A stretch of 64,000 nucleotides of DNA from Clarireedia homoeocarpa. Lineage: Eukaryota; Ascomycota; Leotiomycetes; Helotiales; Rutstroemiaceae. The notes beneath the pieces were generated by a model. That model searched no databases, had not been told where the DNA came from, and saw only the letters and a program-made list of their open reading frames with translations. Shown piece by piece: positions 1-8,894 of the stretch (within the stretch, counting starts at the first letter, position 1; each line of letters opens with the position of its first letter). A program made the translations under genes and the position numbers. The stretch lies in contig LNKV01000064.1 in NCBI GenBank assembly GCA_001465935.1, positions 9,418-73,417 on the forward strand, written 5' to 3'.

Positions 1-24
1 CGAAGCAAGGGGAGTTCAATATAA
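1..24 (-). mobile_element. Leader of a further LTR-element copy, cut by the window edge
   Basis: These 24 bases are identical to 1569-1592, the bases just inside the 5' LTR of the element at 25-1784. The LTR at 25-216 is therefore followed on its far side by element leader instead of flanking host DNA. A further copy of the same minus-strand element evidently continues to the left of the window, in tandem. Confidence 0.75.
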
Positions 25-216
25 TATGACGAGACTGCCAACAAAGACACTGAATGACCTTAGAATATTGAACTACAGAACTAAAGCTATATACAAGAAG
101 GGAGACCTTATATAGACCCAGAGCCTTAGGGCTCGTACGAAGCGATGCCCTGTAGTGGAGCAGCATCCTGGCTGGACTAATGCAGCTACGTGTGCGATTC
201 CGTACGAATCGTCACA
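25..216 (-). repeat. LTR of copy A (3' LTR, shared with the next tandem copy)
   Basis: This 192-bp LTR has a TATA-like ctatataagg motif on the minus strand. In element orientation it starts TGTGACGA and ends CGTCATA. It matches 1593-1784 along its full length. Internal element sequence lies on both sides of it. Confidence 0.85.
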
Positions 217-1592
217 TTACCCTCTCCTTTGAAAAAGCTCGCCCTCGAGCGTCCAAAAAGAATGACTTAAGGTCAATAAAGGAAACAAATTAAAAGAAAC
301 AAAAGAAGAAATAACAAAGAAGCCTTTATCCAAACCAGTTATCCTTCAGCCTATTTATCAGTCTCGATTATATTTAAGTCCATTAGCTCAGTAGCTTGCT
401 ATTGTAGACGTTGGTAAGACTGCGTACGGGAGTGCTGAAAATGCGACGGTCGCTGGGCTGGCAGAGCAGCGGGCGTAGACGTGGGTTGACGGAAGGAAGA
501 GCCACTGAAGCGTTGTACGAAGTGTACAAATTCTTTGAAATCGGTAGGCTCGTCCGGGTCTTGTAGCTTAGGTCGCTTGGATGTCGGACGAAGGCAAAGG
601 GAACGAAGAAAGGTATTATCGGAACGAAGAGAGGTATTATCTGTACGAAGAGCTTCGAGTTATCGTCCGAACTCCTCAGCTTGGGTACTGAGTTGTTGGC
701 GAATAGCTGTAAACTCAGCTGCGATCTCGTTGGTAATTGATTGTTCTATTGTCCTTAAAGAAGTGAAGTAATAATAATAATAATAATAAAATAAAACGAG
801 TAACAAGCAAGAGCTTAAAAGTAATACTTGGGGGGGATAGCTTTGGGTCGAAGCTGTCTGAGAATAAGGGATTTTAGTTTGAGTCATAGCTATATAGAGG
901 TGTATAGCCAAGAAGTGTTGATCCAGGGGGGTCGTACAAATCCGGAAGGTGGGGGAATACGGATAAGTCAGGATAAATACGAATGCAAAGTCATAACTTA
1001 TAGAAATAAGCTAATACGGTCGTTTAGCTCAAGAAGGAAGAAGGTAGTCGAGTCGTATCAACGGAATTAGCACGCTGATAAGTGGGTTGATTTATAGGTT
1101 CGTACAAATTAAGAAAGTGAGGTAGTCGTCGGTCGCGAAATGCCAATATACGAAGCAACTTCGGTAAGTTTTCGAACACTGATATTACAGACGCCAGCCC
1201 GCTTTGTACGAAGTACTCAGCTTAAAGGCTACAATCCATGCTTTTACTATACTCTGATCCGCTAGCCAGACCTAGTACGGCTATTAACGGGATTCCCTCA
1301 GGACCCGAGGAGACTGTTGCTAAGGACCCTTAACCGAGTACTTGCTTTTACCGCCTCTCTAATAGCAACGCGTGTAATCCGCTTTAGGAACTTATAGAAT
1401 TGAGCACACAGGTATCGGCACATATACGAAGTCCATAGGGTATCGACATCGTTTCGTACGATACGAATAAGAGGACTGATTACCTCTCAGTGAAGTGCTC
1501 GCACGCAAATCACCTCCCTAGTTGAGTATTTAAGAATACCACTCCTGGCGGGATGATGATACCATATACGAAGCAAGGGGAGTTCAATATAA

Positions 1593-1784
1593 TATGACGA
1601 GACTGCCAACAAAGACACTGAATGACCTTAGAATATTGAACTACAGAACTAAAGCTATATACAAGAAGGGAGACCTTATATAGACCCAGAGCCTTAGGGC
1701 TCGTACGAAGCGATGCCCTGTAGTGGAGCAGCATCCTGGCTGGACTAATGCAGCTACGTGTGCGATTCCGTACGAATCGTCACA
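1593..1784 (-). repeat. LTR of copy A (5' LTR)
   Basis: This 192-bp repeat matches 25-216. In element orientation it begins with TGTGACGATTCG at 1784. The sequence right of 1784 is AT-rich host or decayed repeat DNA. Confidence 0.85.
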
Positions 1785-2285
1785 TATATAATAATATTTT
1801 TATTTAATTTAGAAAAATCTTATATTTTAAATTATATTTAATTTGATTTCTAAATATTTATTTTTATTTATTTTATTTATTTATAACTATCTAGTTAATA
1901 ATTATCTATTAATTAATACTAGGGAATTGCGGTGCAATTAGGGGCAGCTTACTTTTAGTGGGTGACGCTCCGCTGGCTCTCCGAGGGCCACTGCTATAGA
2001 GGCAGACTACTATTTACCATACTATTAGCTATACTATTTGCTATACTAATTGCTATGCCATTGACTATATATATATACTATACCATTCGCGATATTATTT
2101 GCTATCGTATTAGCCATCGTATTAGCTATCGCATTAGCCATCAAATTTGCTATACTATTTGCCATACCATTTGCGATGCTATTTGCTATACTATGGGCTA
2201 TACCATTTGCTATGCTATTTGCTCGATAGGGTCGGTATTTAAACCTCCGTAGTAGCTTCACCGCCCGGCAGTTAAAAAAAAGGCA
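1785..2285. repeat. AT-rich tract and degenerate 15-bp-type tandem repeat, no gene
   Basis: About 1785-1920 is almost pure A/T. From about 2020 to 2226 a degenerate unit of the type gctatactatttgct recurs with drift, so both strands translate to open but meaningless repeats (Ala-Asn-Ser-Ile-type on the minus strand). I see no gene here. Confidence 0.6.
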
Positions 2286-2402
2286 TTTATAACCAATCAG
2301 AAACCCAGATTCGTGACATGGTCCGTGCGGGCAAAATTTAAAGCAACCCTCAGAACAGGGGTTATATACGTGGGCCAGAATATTAAAGGTAGCAAGCTGC
2401 TA
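2286..2402 (+). repeat. Upstream repeat block, copy 1
   Basis: This block of about 117 bp is repeated in the same orientation at 7003-7122. Shared landmarks in order are tttataaccaatcag, gtccgtgcgggcaaaat, aagcaaccctcagaac, agaatatta and agcaagctgc. It contains a CCAAT motif and ends about 365 bp before the HET gene start. Compared with copy 2 it is shifted toward A/T, mostly by C/T and G/A changes. Confidence 0.75.
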
Positions 2403-2766
2403 ATAATTAAATATAAATTTAATAGAACTATTTTTAATTATTTTTATTATATTATTATTACTTTTTTTATATATACAAATATCTTACTTCCTATATTTTA
2501 AATAAGAAAGTTATAAGTAAATTAGTAACTAAGATAATTATCGACTAGCGTCAAACTTAAGACTGTAGTTAAGAAACAGCCCCTAATCACCCCCACCTAC
2601 AGGCCGCTGCACTGGTATCCAGACTGTAAGCACTACAGTATCTATACTATTTAGCGTGAAAGTCTTATCCTACAATCTGACACAGCATCTCTATAAAACC
2701 ATCGATGTTCCCCAACTTTGTTCAAGAGCGTGAACAAACCTCAAGACCCTGATAGTCGTAAACACC

Positions 2767-4422
2767 ATGTCCGAGCTTTCATATGAACCCCTGTCTACAC
2801 GACAATTCCGCCTCCTCACACTGCTCCCCGGTGCAGAAGCGACACCGATACAAATGACGCTACGACATGTCAGCCTCGAGGAAAAGCCGACCTTCGACGC
2901 GCTGTCGTATGAATGGGGACCCGAATCAACTCATAACTCTGAAGTCTTTGTCGACAAGAATCGGTTCATCATCCGTCACAACCTCTGGCTGTTTCTAAAG
3001 AGGCTCCGGGCATTCAGCCAGACTGCTCAGTTCATCTACGCAGATGCTATCTGCATCAACCAACTAGATACCGAGGAGAAGGGGCGCCAGGTCGCCTTGA
3101 TGAGCGAGATTTATATGCGCGCTAAGAAAGTGCTGATCTGGCTAGGCGAACATGACCGATACAGCGAGCTAGTGTTCGGTACTCACTTTGAGGATGCCGT
3201 CGCGAAGGTTCCGCGGGGCGTAATGATGATCCCTTTCGTTCCTTTGCTTGCCATGCCAGTTATTATCGCGGGACACGTGAGGCGCGCGACTCAAGCCTCG
3301 CGCGCTGAACGGATTGAGGCGTGGACAGCCCTGCTCTCGCGATCGTACTGGAACCGAACCTGGATCATACAGGAGTTCCTGCTCGCGCGGTCGGTGGTCT
3401 TTTTCTGCGGTCCGGACCGCATGGATCAAGACTTAATCTTCACCAAGCCATTAGGAGATCACTTTCTATCTATGATGCGAAAGAATAAAGGGAAATTAGA
3501 CGGCATTCCGAGGTCTCTTCTGCTGTATTTCTGGAAGCAAAAACAAAAGCGTCATGGGTTGTTCGGCAAGGGGACACCGTATTTTGCAAATACCGACATT
3601 TTCGACCTCGCCTTCAACTTCCAATACACTGAGTGCCAGGTAACGTTGGACCACGTCTATGGGTTACTGGCACTCGAAGATCTGAGAAAAAGTCCTCCGA
3701 TATCACCAAGCTATGGCATCTCTGATCGGATGCTATTCATCAATATTTGTATGTTGAAACTTTCACCAGCTAAGGGGAGCAGCAGCAAGGTCACCGACGA
3801 GGGGGTATGGCGTGTACCCAAGCTCTTCCGCGGCTTGAGGTTGACTTTCGATCATGCCGAAGAGATCTTGGATGTCTTATTCGACGACAATCAGTACACA
3901 ACACAAAACAGCATTGTGATTGCAACCATTGCCAAAGCCTTCGATCTCTTCGGCCTGCTCAAACCAGAACGAAAGCAATGGATATTGCCACAGACAAAAG
4001 TTCTGAAAATCGTGGAGGAAATTATCTCAGCTACGAGACAGTGGCGGGCGATACAGAAGAAGAATGGGAACTGGTACAATCTTCACTATACTGCCCAGAT
4101 TCATAAGCCACCAGGATTGGAATTTCTCCAGCTCGACGAGCCTCTCTGGAGCCACTATACCACCCTCCGAGATAATGCGACACGCAGCTCGGCGGCCAAT
4201 GCAAGACAAAACGCCCACCAGCAACACATGAACCATGTCAACCAGAACAACATCAACATTCAGAATATGAATAATCTCAATAATCTGAATAATAATTTGA
4301 ATATGATGAATATTAATAACATTAACATGATGAATATCAACAATATGAACATGATGAATAATGTGGGGATGATGGGAGGAGGTGGTATGGGGGCAGGTGG
4401 TATGGGGGGAGGCGGTTGTTAG
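2767..4422 (+). CDS. HET-domain protein with Asn/Met/Gly-rich C-terminal tail
   Basis: This is one uninterrupted 551-codon frame. The N-terminal third carries the heterokaryon-incompatibility (HET, PF06985) signatures in order: DALSYEWG (residues 44-51), AICINQ (94-99) followed by the RQVALMSEIY helix and VLIWLGEH, and SYWNRTWIIQE near residue 200. HET proteins are fungal cell-death effectors acting in non-self recognition, with a TIR-related fold. The middle (about 210-470) has no motif I recognise. From about residue 475 the protein becomes an Asn/Met-rich low-complexity tail ending in Met/Gly repeats, which resembles prion-like domains in composition. The start at 2767 has no upstream in-frame competitor that I would prefer. 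No intron is needed. The gene sits between two LTR elements and downstream of the duplicated block at 2286-2402, typical accessory-island placement. Confidence 0.85.
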   Translation: MSELSYEPLSTRQFRLLTLLPGAEATPIQMTLRHVSLEEKPTFDALSYEWGPESTHNSEVFVDKNRFIIRHNLWLFLKRLRAFSQTAQFIYADAICINQLDTEEKGRQVALMSEIYMRAKKVLIWLGEHDRYSELVFGTHFEDAVAKVPRGVMMIPFVPLLAMPVIIAGHVRRATQASRAERIEAWTALLSRSYWNRTWIIQEFLLARSVVFFCGPDRMDQDLIFTKPLGDHFLSMMRKNKGKLDGIPRSLLLYFWKQKQKRHGLFGKGTPYFANTDIFDLAFNFQYTECQVTLDHVYGLLALEDLRKSPPISPSYGISDRMLFINICMLKLSPAKGSSSKVTDEGVWRVPKLFRGLRLTFDHAEEILDVLFDDNQYTTQNSIVIATIAKAFDLFGLLKPERKQWILPQTKVLKIVEEIISATRQWRAIQKKNGNWYNLHYTAQIHKPPGLEFLQLDEPLWSHYTTLRDNATRSSAANARQNAHQQHMNHVNQNNINIQNMNNLNNLNNNLNMMNINNINMMNINNMNMMNNVGMMGGGGMGAGGMGGGGC

Positions 4423-4665
4423 AGATATTGTTGGTCCGATTTGTAGGACCGATTCGTAGCACCACACTTAGTTATATATATAGACTAAGTAGTATAGTTG
4501 AATCGGGTTAATTCTTCTAAACAGTATAGAAGGGGGAGTTAGACTATATAAACCTTCTTTTTTATATTAATTATTATATTATAACGAGTATTTTATATTC
4601 TATAATCTTTTTTTATAATTTAGTATTTTATAATATCTTTTTTATAATTTAGTAAATATATTAAA
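4423..4665. other. AT-rich spacer before LTR element B
   Basis: This is the 3' flank of the HET gene, dissolving into A/T-only sequence. The last five bases (4661-4665, ttaaa) are the left target-site duplication of the retroelement. Nothing else is recognisable. Confidence 0.6.
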
Positions 4666-4852
4666 TGTGACGATTCGTACGGAATCGTACACGTAGTACA
4701 TTAGCCTAGCCAGGATGTTTCTCTACAGGGCATCGCTTCGTACGAGCCCTAAGGCTCTGGGCTATATAAGGTCTCTCTTCTTGTACATAGCTTTAGTTCT
4801 GTAGTTCAATATTCTAAGGTTATTCAGTGTCTTTATTGGCAGTCTCGTTATA
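4666..4852 (+). repeat. 5' LTR of element B
   Basis: This 187-bp LTR begins TGTGACGATTCG and contains the TATA-like ctatataagg. Its end reads cgttata where the 3' LTR keeps cgtcaca, a C-to-T change. Confidence 0.85.
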
Positions 4853-5649
4853 TTATATTGAACTCCCCTTGCTTTGCATATAGTATCATTATTCTGCTAG
4901 AAGTAGTATTCTTAAATACTCAACTAAGGAGGTGATTTGTGTACAAGTACTTTACTGAGAGGTAATCAGCCCTCTTATTTGTATTGTACGAAGCGATGTC
5001 GATACTCTATAGACTTCGTATATATGCCGATACTTGTATACTCAATTCTATAGGTTCCTAAGGCGGATTATATATATTACTATTAGAGAGGCGGAAAAAG
5101 CAAGACTCGGTTGAGGGTTCTTAGCAACAGTCTCCCCGGGCCCTGAGGGGATCCCGTTAATAGCCATACTAGGTCTGGCTAGCGGATCAGAGTATAGTAA
5201 AAGTATGGATTGCAGCCTTTAAGCTGAGTACTTTGTACAAAGCGGGCCGGCGTCTATAGTATCAGTATTCGAAAACTTATCGGAGTTGCTTTGTATATTA
5301 GCACTTCGCGACCGACAACTACCTTCTTACTTTCTTGATTTGTACGCCCTAACCCACGAATCAACCTATTTATCAGTGTACTAATTCTATTGATACAACT
5401 CGACTACCTCCTTCCTTCTCGAGCTAAACGACTATATTAGCTTATTTCTATAAGTTATAACTTTGTATTCGTATTTATCCTGACTTGTCCTGTATTCTTC
5501 CACCTTCCGGATTCGGACAACCCCCCTAGATTAACACTTCTTGACTATATACCTCCTATATAGCTATAACTCGAAAATCCTTTATTTTCGAACAGCTTCG
5601 ACCTAAAGCTATCCCCTCCAAATATTGCTTTTAAGCTCTTACTTATTAT

Positions 5650-6490
5650 TTATTTTATTATTATTATTACTTCACTTCTTTTAAGAATAATAGAATAGTC
5701 AATTACTAACAAAATCGTAGCTGAGTTTGTAGCTATTCGCCAACAACTCAGTACTCAAGCTGAGGAGTTCGGACAAGAACTTGAAGTACTTCGTTCAGAC
5801 AATATCTTTCTTTATTCTCTTTACCTTTGTCCGATATCCAAGCGACTTAAGCTACAAGACCCGGACAAGTTTAATAGTTCCCGCTTCGATACCTGACTAC
5901 CTACTATCAAGGCTAAGCTGTAAGTCGATAGCGAAGCTATAGGAGACAACACTGCTAAATTCTACTACATTTTCTTGAACTTTAAGTCTTCTATTTAAGC
6001 CCAAGTCTTGTCTCTTATTAATAAGTCCCTTTTTAATTACGAGGATATTCTTGAAGCTCTTACCCTTATATACAAGATCCCTTATTGTACTAAGAAAGCT
6101 CTTGCTCGCCTTCGTACAGTTTATCAAAGTACTAATTCTTTAAATAATTATATTGCTAGATTTCAATGTATCCTGTATAAAGCAGATAGAAAGAGTTAGA
6201 ATAACGACTAGAAAATCAATGTTTTTCGCCTAGGCTTGAGCCAGACAATACTATAGCGACTAGACAATCAGCCGGACAAGCCTACTAATTTCAAAGAATT
6301 TGTATATTTCGTATAATACTTTAGTAGCTCTTCTTTCCGTTAATCTACATCTACGCCTACTACTGTTCTGCCAGCCTAGCGACCGTTATATTTTCAGTAC
6401 TCCTGTACACAGTCTTATCAATGTCTACAGCAAGCTACTGAGCTAATAGACTTAAATATAATCGAGACTGATAAACAAGCTGAAAGATAA
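5650..6490 (+). pseudogene. Degraded retroelement gag with multiple stop codons
   Basis: One reading frame can be followed across this stretch with repeated interruptions. It begins with a helical segment (AEFVAIRQQLSTQAEEF), passes a DPDKFNSSRFDT-type gag start, and reaches the clearest piece at 6008-6199. There LARLRTVYQSTNSLNNYIARF resembles the retrotransposon gag core of Ty3-like elements. A second, Ser/Gln-rich part follows around 6280-6450. Many interruptions are TAG, TAA or TGA where a single C-to-T or G-to-A change would explain the stop (Gln, Arg or Trp codons). No zinc knuckle or protease follows. In copy A the segment between the two ccggacaag copies (5861-5869 and 6272-6280) is missing. 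Confidence 0.65.
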
Positions 6491-6597
6491 TTAGTTTAGA
6501 TAAAGGCTTTTTTGCTTCTTTTAATTTGTTTCCTTTATTGACCTTAAGTCATTCTTTTTAGACGCTTAGGGACGAGCTTTTTCGAAGGGGAGGGTAA

Positions 6598-6784
6598 TGT
6601 GACGATTTGTACAGAATCGTATACGTAGTATATTAGCCTAGCCAGGATGTTTCTCTATAGGGCATCGCTTCGTACAAGCCCTAAGGCTCTAGGCTATATA
6701 AGGTCTCTCTTCTTGTACATAGCTTTAGTTCTATAGTTCAATATTCTAAGGTCATTCAGTGTCTTTGTTGGCAGTCTCGTCACA
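6598..6784 (+). repeat. 3' LTR of element B
   Basis: This 187-bp LTR begins TGTGACGATTTG and ends GTCTCGTCACA. It is followed immediately by the ttaaa target duplication. Relative to the 5' LTR it carries several G-to-A and C-to-T changes. Confidence 0.85.
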
Positions 6785-7002
6785 TTAAACTAATATTAAC
6801 AACTTTTTAAAAATTATAAATACTTTCAAAATTATATTTTTTATATAGAAAAAATTATTATATTTTTTATATAGAAAAAATTATTATTTTGATTTAAATA
6901 TTCTACTAAAGAAAAGACTGAAAAAATAGAACCCTCTAGTTAAGAACTAATTGAATATAATAAAGCTATACTTTGACAGAGCGTCTGAGTCACCTGAGAT
7001 AA

Positions 7003-7122
7003 TTTATAACCAATCAGATACTCAGGATCGCGGGACATATAGTCCGTGCGGGCAAAATAAGAAGCAACCCTCAGAACCGGGGTCACGTGCACCGGCGAGA
7101 ATATTATAGGCAGCAAGCTGCC
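7003..7122 (+). repeat. Upstream repeat block, copy 2
   Basis: This is the second copy of the block at 2286-2402, in the same orientation. It ends about 190 bp before the start of the next gene (7310), retains CCAATCA near its left end, and is more GC-rich than copy 1 (cacgtgcaccggcgag against tatatacgtgggccag). Confidence 0.75.
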
Positions 7123-7309
7123 AACTAACAACCCTCAAGTCACAAATCTAAGCCTTAGTGCATTTGATGATCTGCATATAGGCTAATTGTAAAAGTATGA
7201 CTTTAGCCAGCAGCTGAATCTTATCTTCTAACATTTTCTTAACAGTAACTCGATATAAAATCAATATCGTCGTGTTGTATACCTACTTCATAGGATCCTG
7301 AATACCGAA

Positions 7310-8212
7310 ATGTCATCTATTGGAAAGCTTACAGCTTCTCTTCTTTCAGCCGCTAACGAGAATACGCTTACTCTGGCCAATCTCAACTTTGATTTTGCTC
7401 TGGTCAAATTCGACGCGCCTCCAGAATTTAATGCGCTTGGAGCGGCATTGACGAACACGCGTAGGAAAGATGCCGAAAGCGGTTCAACACACAAAACGGC
7501 CCGCCGACTTGGGGCTTTATTTGAGCAGCTTGTACCATCAACACCGAAACTTGTTAAATCCTATGGACTTCGCGTATCAGAGATTGTAGAGACACCTGGT
7601 GTGAATCCTTCAGGCACCACCAAAGATGGGCCTTTCCGAGATTTCTTAGGTGCTGATGGGATCTCAATATGGGCTGCAGCAACCTCAGGGGGTTTCAATC
7701 TTGGTGTTCACGCGCCAATCGCCATGCACCTATTAGCATGTATGCTTGCTAGAGCCTGGGAAGCCAAGGTGGCAACATCAATATGGGTAGAGCTAGTTCA
7801 AGAGAGACAGAAGGAAATCGAGAATCAGTCTTCCATGAATAATATAGCGGGTATCATGGCTGCACAGCAAGAAATCACTCGGGAACAACTTGCGCGTTGG
7901 GATGCTAGTGCACGAGCCTGGCTTCGAAGCGCAGATGAGGCAAAATTGAAGGAACAAAAACAGCTAACTCTGATTACCAAAAACATCGGCCTTCCTGTAA
8001 CCGGGGGGGAAACTACATACCAGAGTGTCATCCATGCGTGGCAACAAGCCATGGCCATCTTCGAGAAAATTCTCAATGGTATGTCTCTACAAATCTCTGA
8101 TGGAGTTGTTTTGTTGGCCTTGTCCTCCTGGCACCTCTGCCCGAACTTGATAGTTGTGAAAGGCGTGTCATATAGCAGTCTCTCCGACAAGGGATTCGAA
8201 GAAGTTGGTTGA
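7310..8212 (+). CDS. Conserved fungal hypothetical protein, probably truncated
   Basis: This is a 300-codon open frame with sensible composition and no intron needed. I know no named domain for it. The style (KFDAPPEFNALGAALT, ARRLGALFEQLVPSTPKL, GPFRDFLGADG, SIWAAATSG, REQLARWDASARAWLRSADE) recalls an uncharacterised, filamentous-fungus-restricted family of large proteins, but that is from memory. The sequence stays convincing to about residue 285 (SDGVVLLALSSWHLCPNLIVV) and then ends in a short tail of uncertain authenticity. A frame change or unrecognised intron near 8160 could have cut a longer protein. It has no transmembrane segment or signal peptide. It lies just right of an LTR element and downstream of repeat copy 2. 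Confidence 0.6.
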   Translation: MSSIGKLTASLLSAANENTLTLANLNFDFALVKFDAPPEFNALGAALTNTRRKDAESGSTHKTARRLGALFEQLVPSTPKLVKSYGLRVSEIVETPGVNPSGTTKDGPFRDFLGADGISIWAAATSGGFNLGVHAPIAMHLLACMLARAWEAKVATSIWVELVQERQKEIENQSSMNNIAGIMAAQQEITREQLARWDASARAWLRSADEAKLKEQKQLTLITKNIGLPVTGGETTYQSVIHAWQQAMAIFEKILNGMSLQISDGVVLLALSSWHLCPNLIVVKGVSYSSLSDKGFEEVG

Positions 8213-8552
8213 GCGGATAAATTTGACGAATGCTGCCTGGAGGGTGGCAGATTGGCGAGCTGGGGGTCGGATGCCGATAGATACGACGATGGCTGCCTAA
8301 GAGCTAAGAGACTAGGTACTTCTGCCAATGCAACTAGGTCAAACCCTTTTTTGTGTATTTGTCGTCGATACCGGATAATAGTCCTCTCTAAGCTTCTATT
8401 CGGCTCCTTCCTATCCGAGTACGATATAGTTAGTTATAAGATCCTACAATGTGTCCACTATTATCTAAAAGATAAAATAATAAAGCTATAATACAGAATA
8501 AGAAATAGAGGTAGTAAGTTAAGGGAACAAGATAATGTCCATGAACAAGATA

Positions 8553-8785
8553 TGCCCCTATAGGAATCCTCCTTGGTAGCAGAGATCTCTCACTTGAGGT
8601 CCAGGTAAATAAGATATACCCCTATAGGAATCCTCCATAGTAGCAAATATAAACAGCACTTGAGGCCTGGGTAAATGAGATGCCCCCATAGGAATCCTCC
8701 ATGGGAACAAAACACCCTCACTTGAGGTCCGGGTAAATGAGAAATGCCCCCATAGGAATCCTCCATGGGAGCAAATATAAACAGC
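8553..8785. repeat. Tandem repeat, about 63-bp unit, four copies
   Basis: Each unit carries the landmarks ccccataggaatcctccatg, then agcaaatataaacag or a variant, then cacttgaggtccgggtaaatgag. Four successive copies differ by substitutions and small indels. The minus strand is open through part of it (8558-8827), but this follows from the repeat and I do not call a gene. Confidence 0.75.
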
Positions 8786-8894
8786 AGAGATTATATACTC
8801 TTTATTAAAAAATGGGTCATATGCCAAACAGAAATAATTTCAATGAATAGTACCCCCAAAAAGAAAATATGTAAAACGGTACAATGATTTAAAG

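Larger units (their letters stand above)
25..1784 (-). mobile_element. Non-autonomous LTR retroelement, copy A (gag remnant only)
   Basis: The element lies on the minus strand. Its 5' LTR is 1593-1784 and its 3' LTR is 25-216; both are 192 bp and look identical by eye. The internal part (217-1592, 1,376 bp) matches copy B at 4666-6784 along its whole length, except that it lacks a 411-bp gag segment. A purine tract (minus-strand reading of about 219-236) abuts the 3' LTR, as expected for plus-strand priming. The only coding trace is a short gag-like stretch at about 660-911. No protease, reverse transcriptase or integrase is visible, so mobility would need a helper element. Near-identical LTRs suggest a recent insertion or conversion. 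The target duplication cannot be checked, because the other end lies in the next tandem copy. Confidence 0.8.
4666..6784 (+). mobile_element. Non-autonomous LTR retroelement, copy B, with 5-bp target duplication
   Basis: The element is complete from end to end. The 5' LTR is 4666-4852 and the 3' LTR is 6598-6784, 187 bp each, starting TG; the 3' copy ends CA. The flanks ttaaa (4661-4665) and ttaaa (6785-6789) form a 5-bp target-site duplication. A purine-rich tract (about 6584-6595) precedes the 3' LTR. The 1,745-bp interior carries only a mutated gag (5650-6490), with no pol. The LTRs differ at about a dozen sites, all transitions, and the interior is shifted to A/T relative to copy A, as expected from RIP. 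The size and gag-only content fit a small non-autonomous (TRIM/LARD-like) family, probably Ty3-type judging by gag. Confidence 0.85.

Noticed and set aside
1962..2261. Open frames on both strands over 2020-2226 (Ile/Cys/Ala/Asn-rich)
   Set aside because: They are translations of a degenerate simple repeat open in several frames, with no non-repetitive protein attached.
4027..4467. 146-codon minus-strand frame opposite the HET gene tail
   Set aside because: It is antisense to the Asn/Met codons, giving His/Ile runs; the HET frame explains the sequence.
7825..8328. 167-codon minus-strand frame
   Set aside because: It is a shadow of the 300-residue plus-strand gene, with Ser/Arg-rich composition and no family features.
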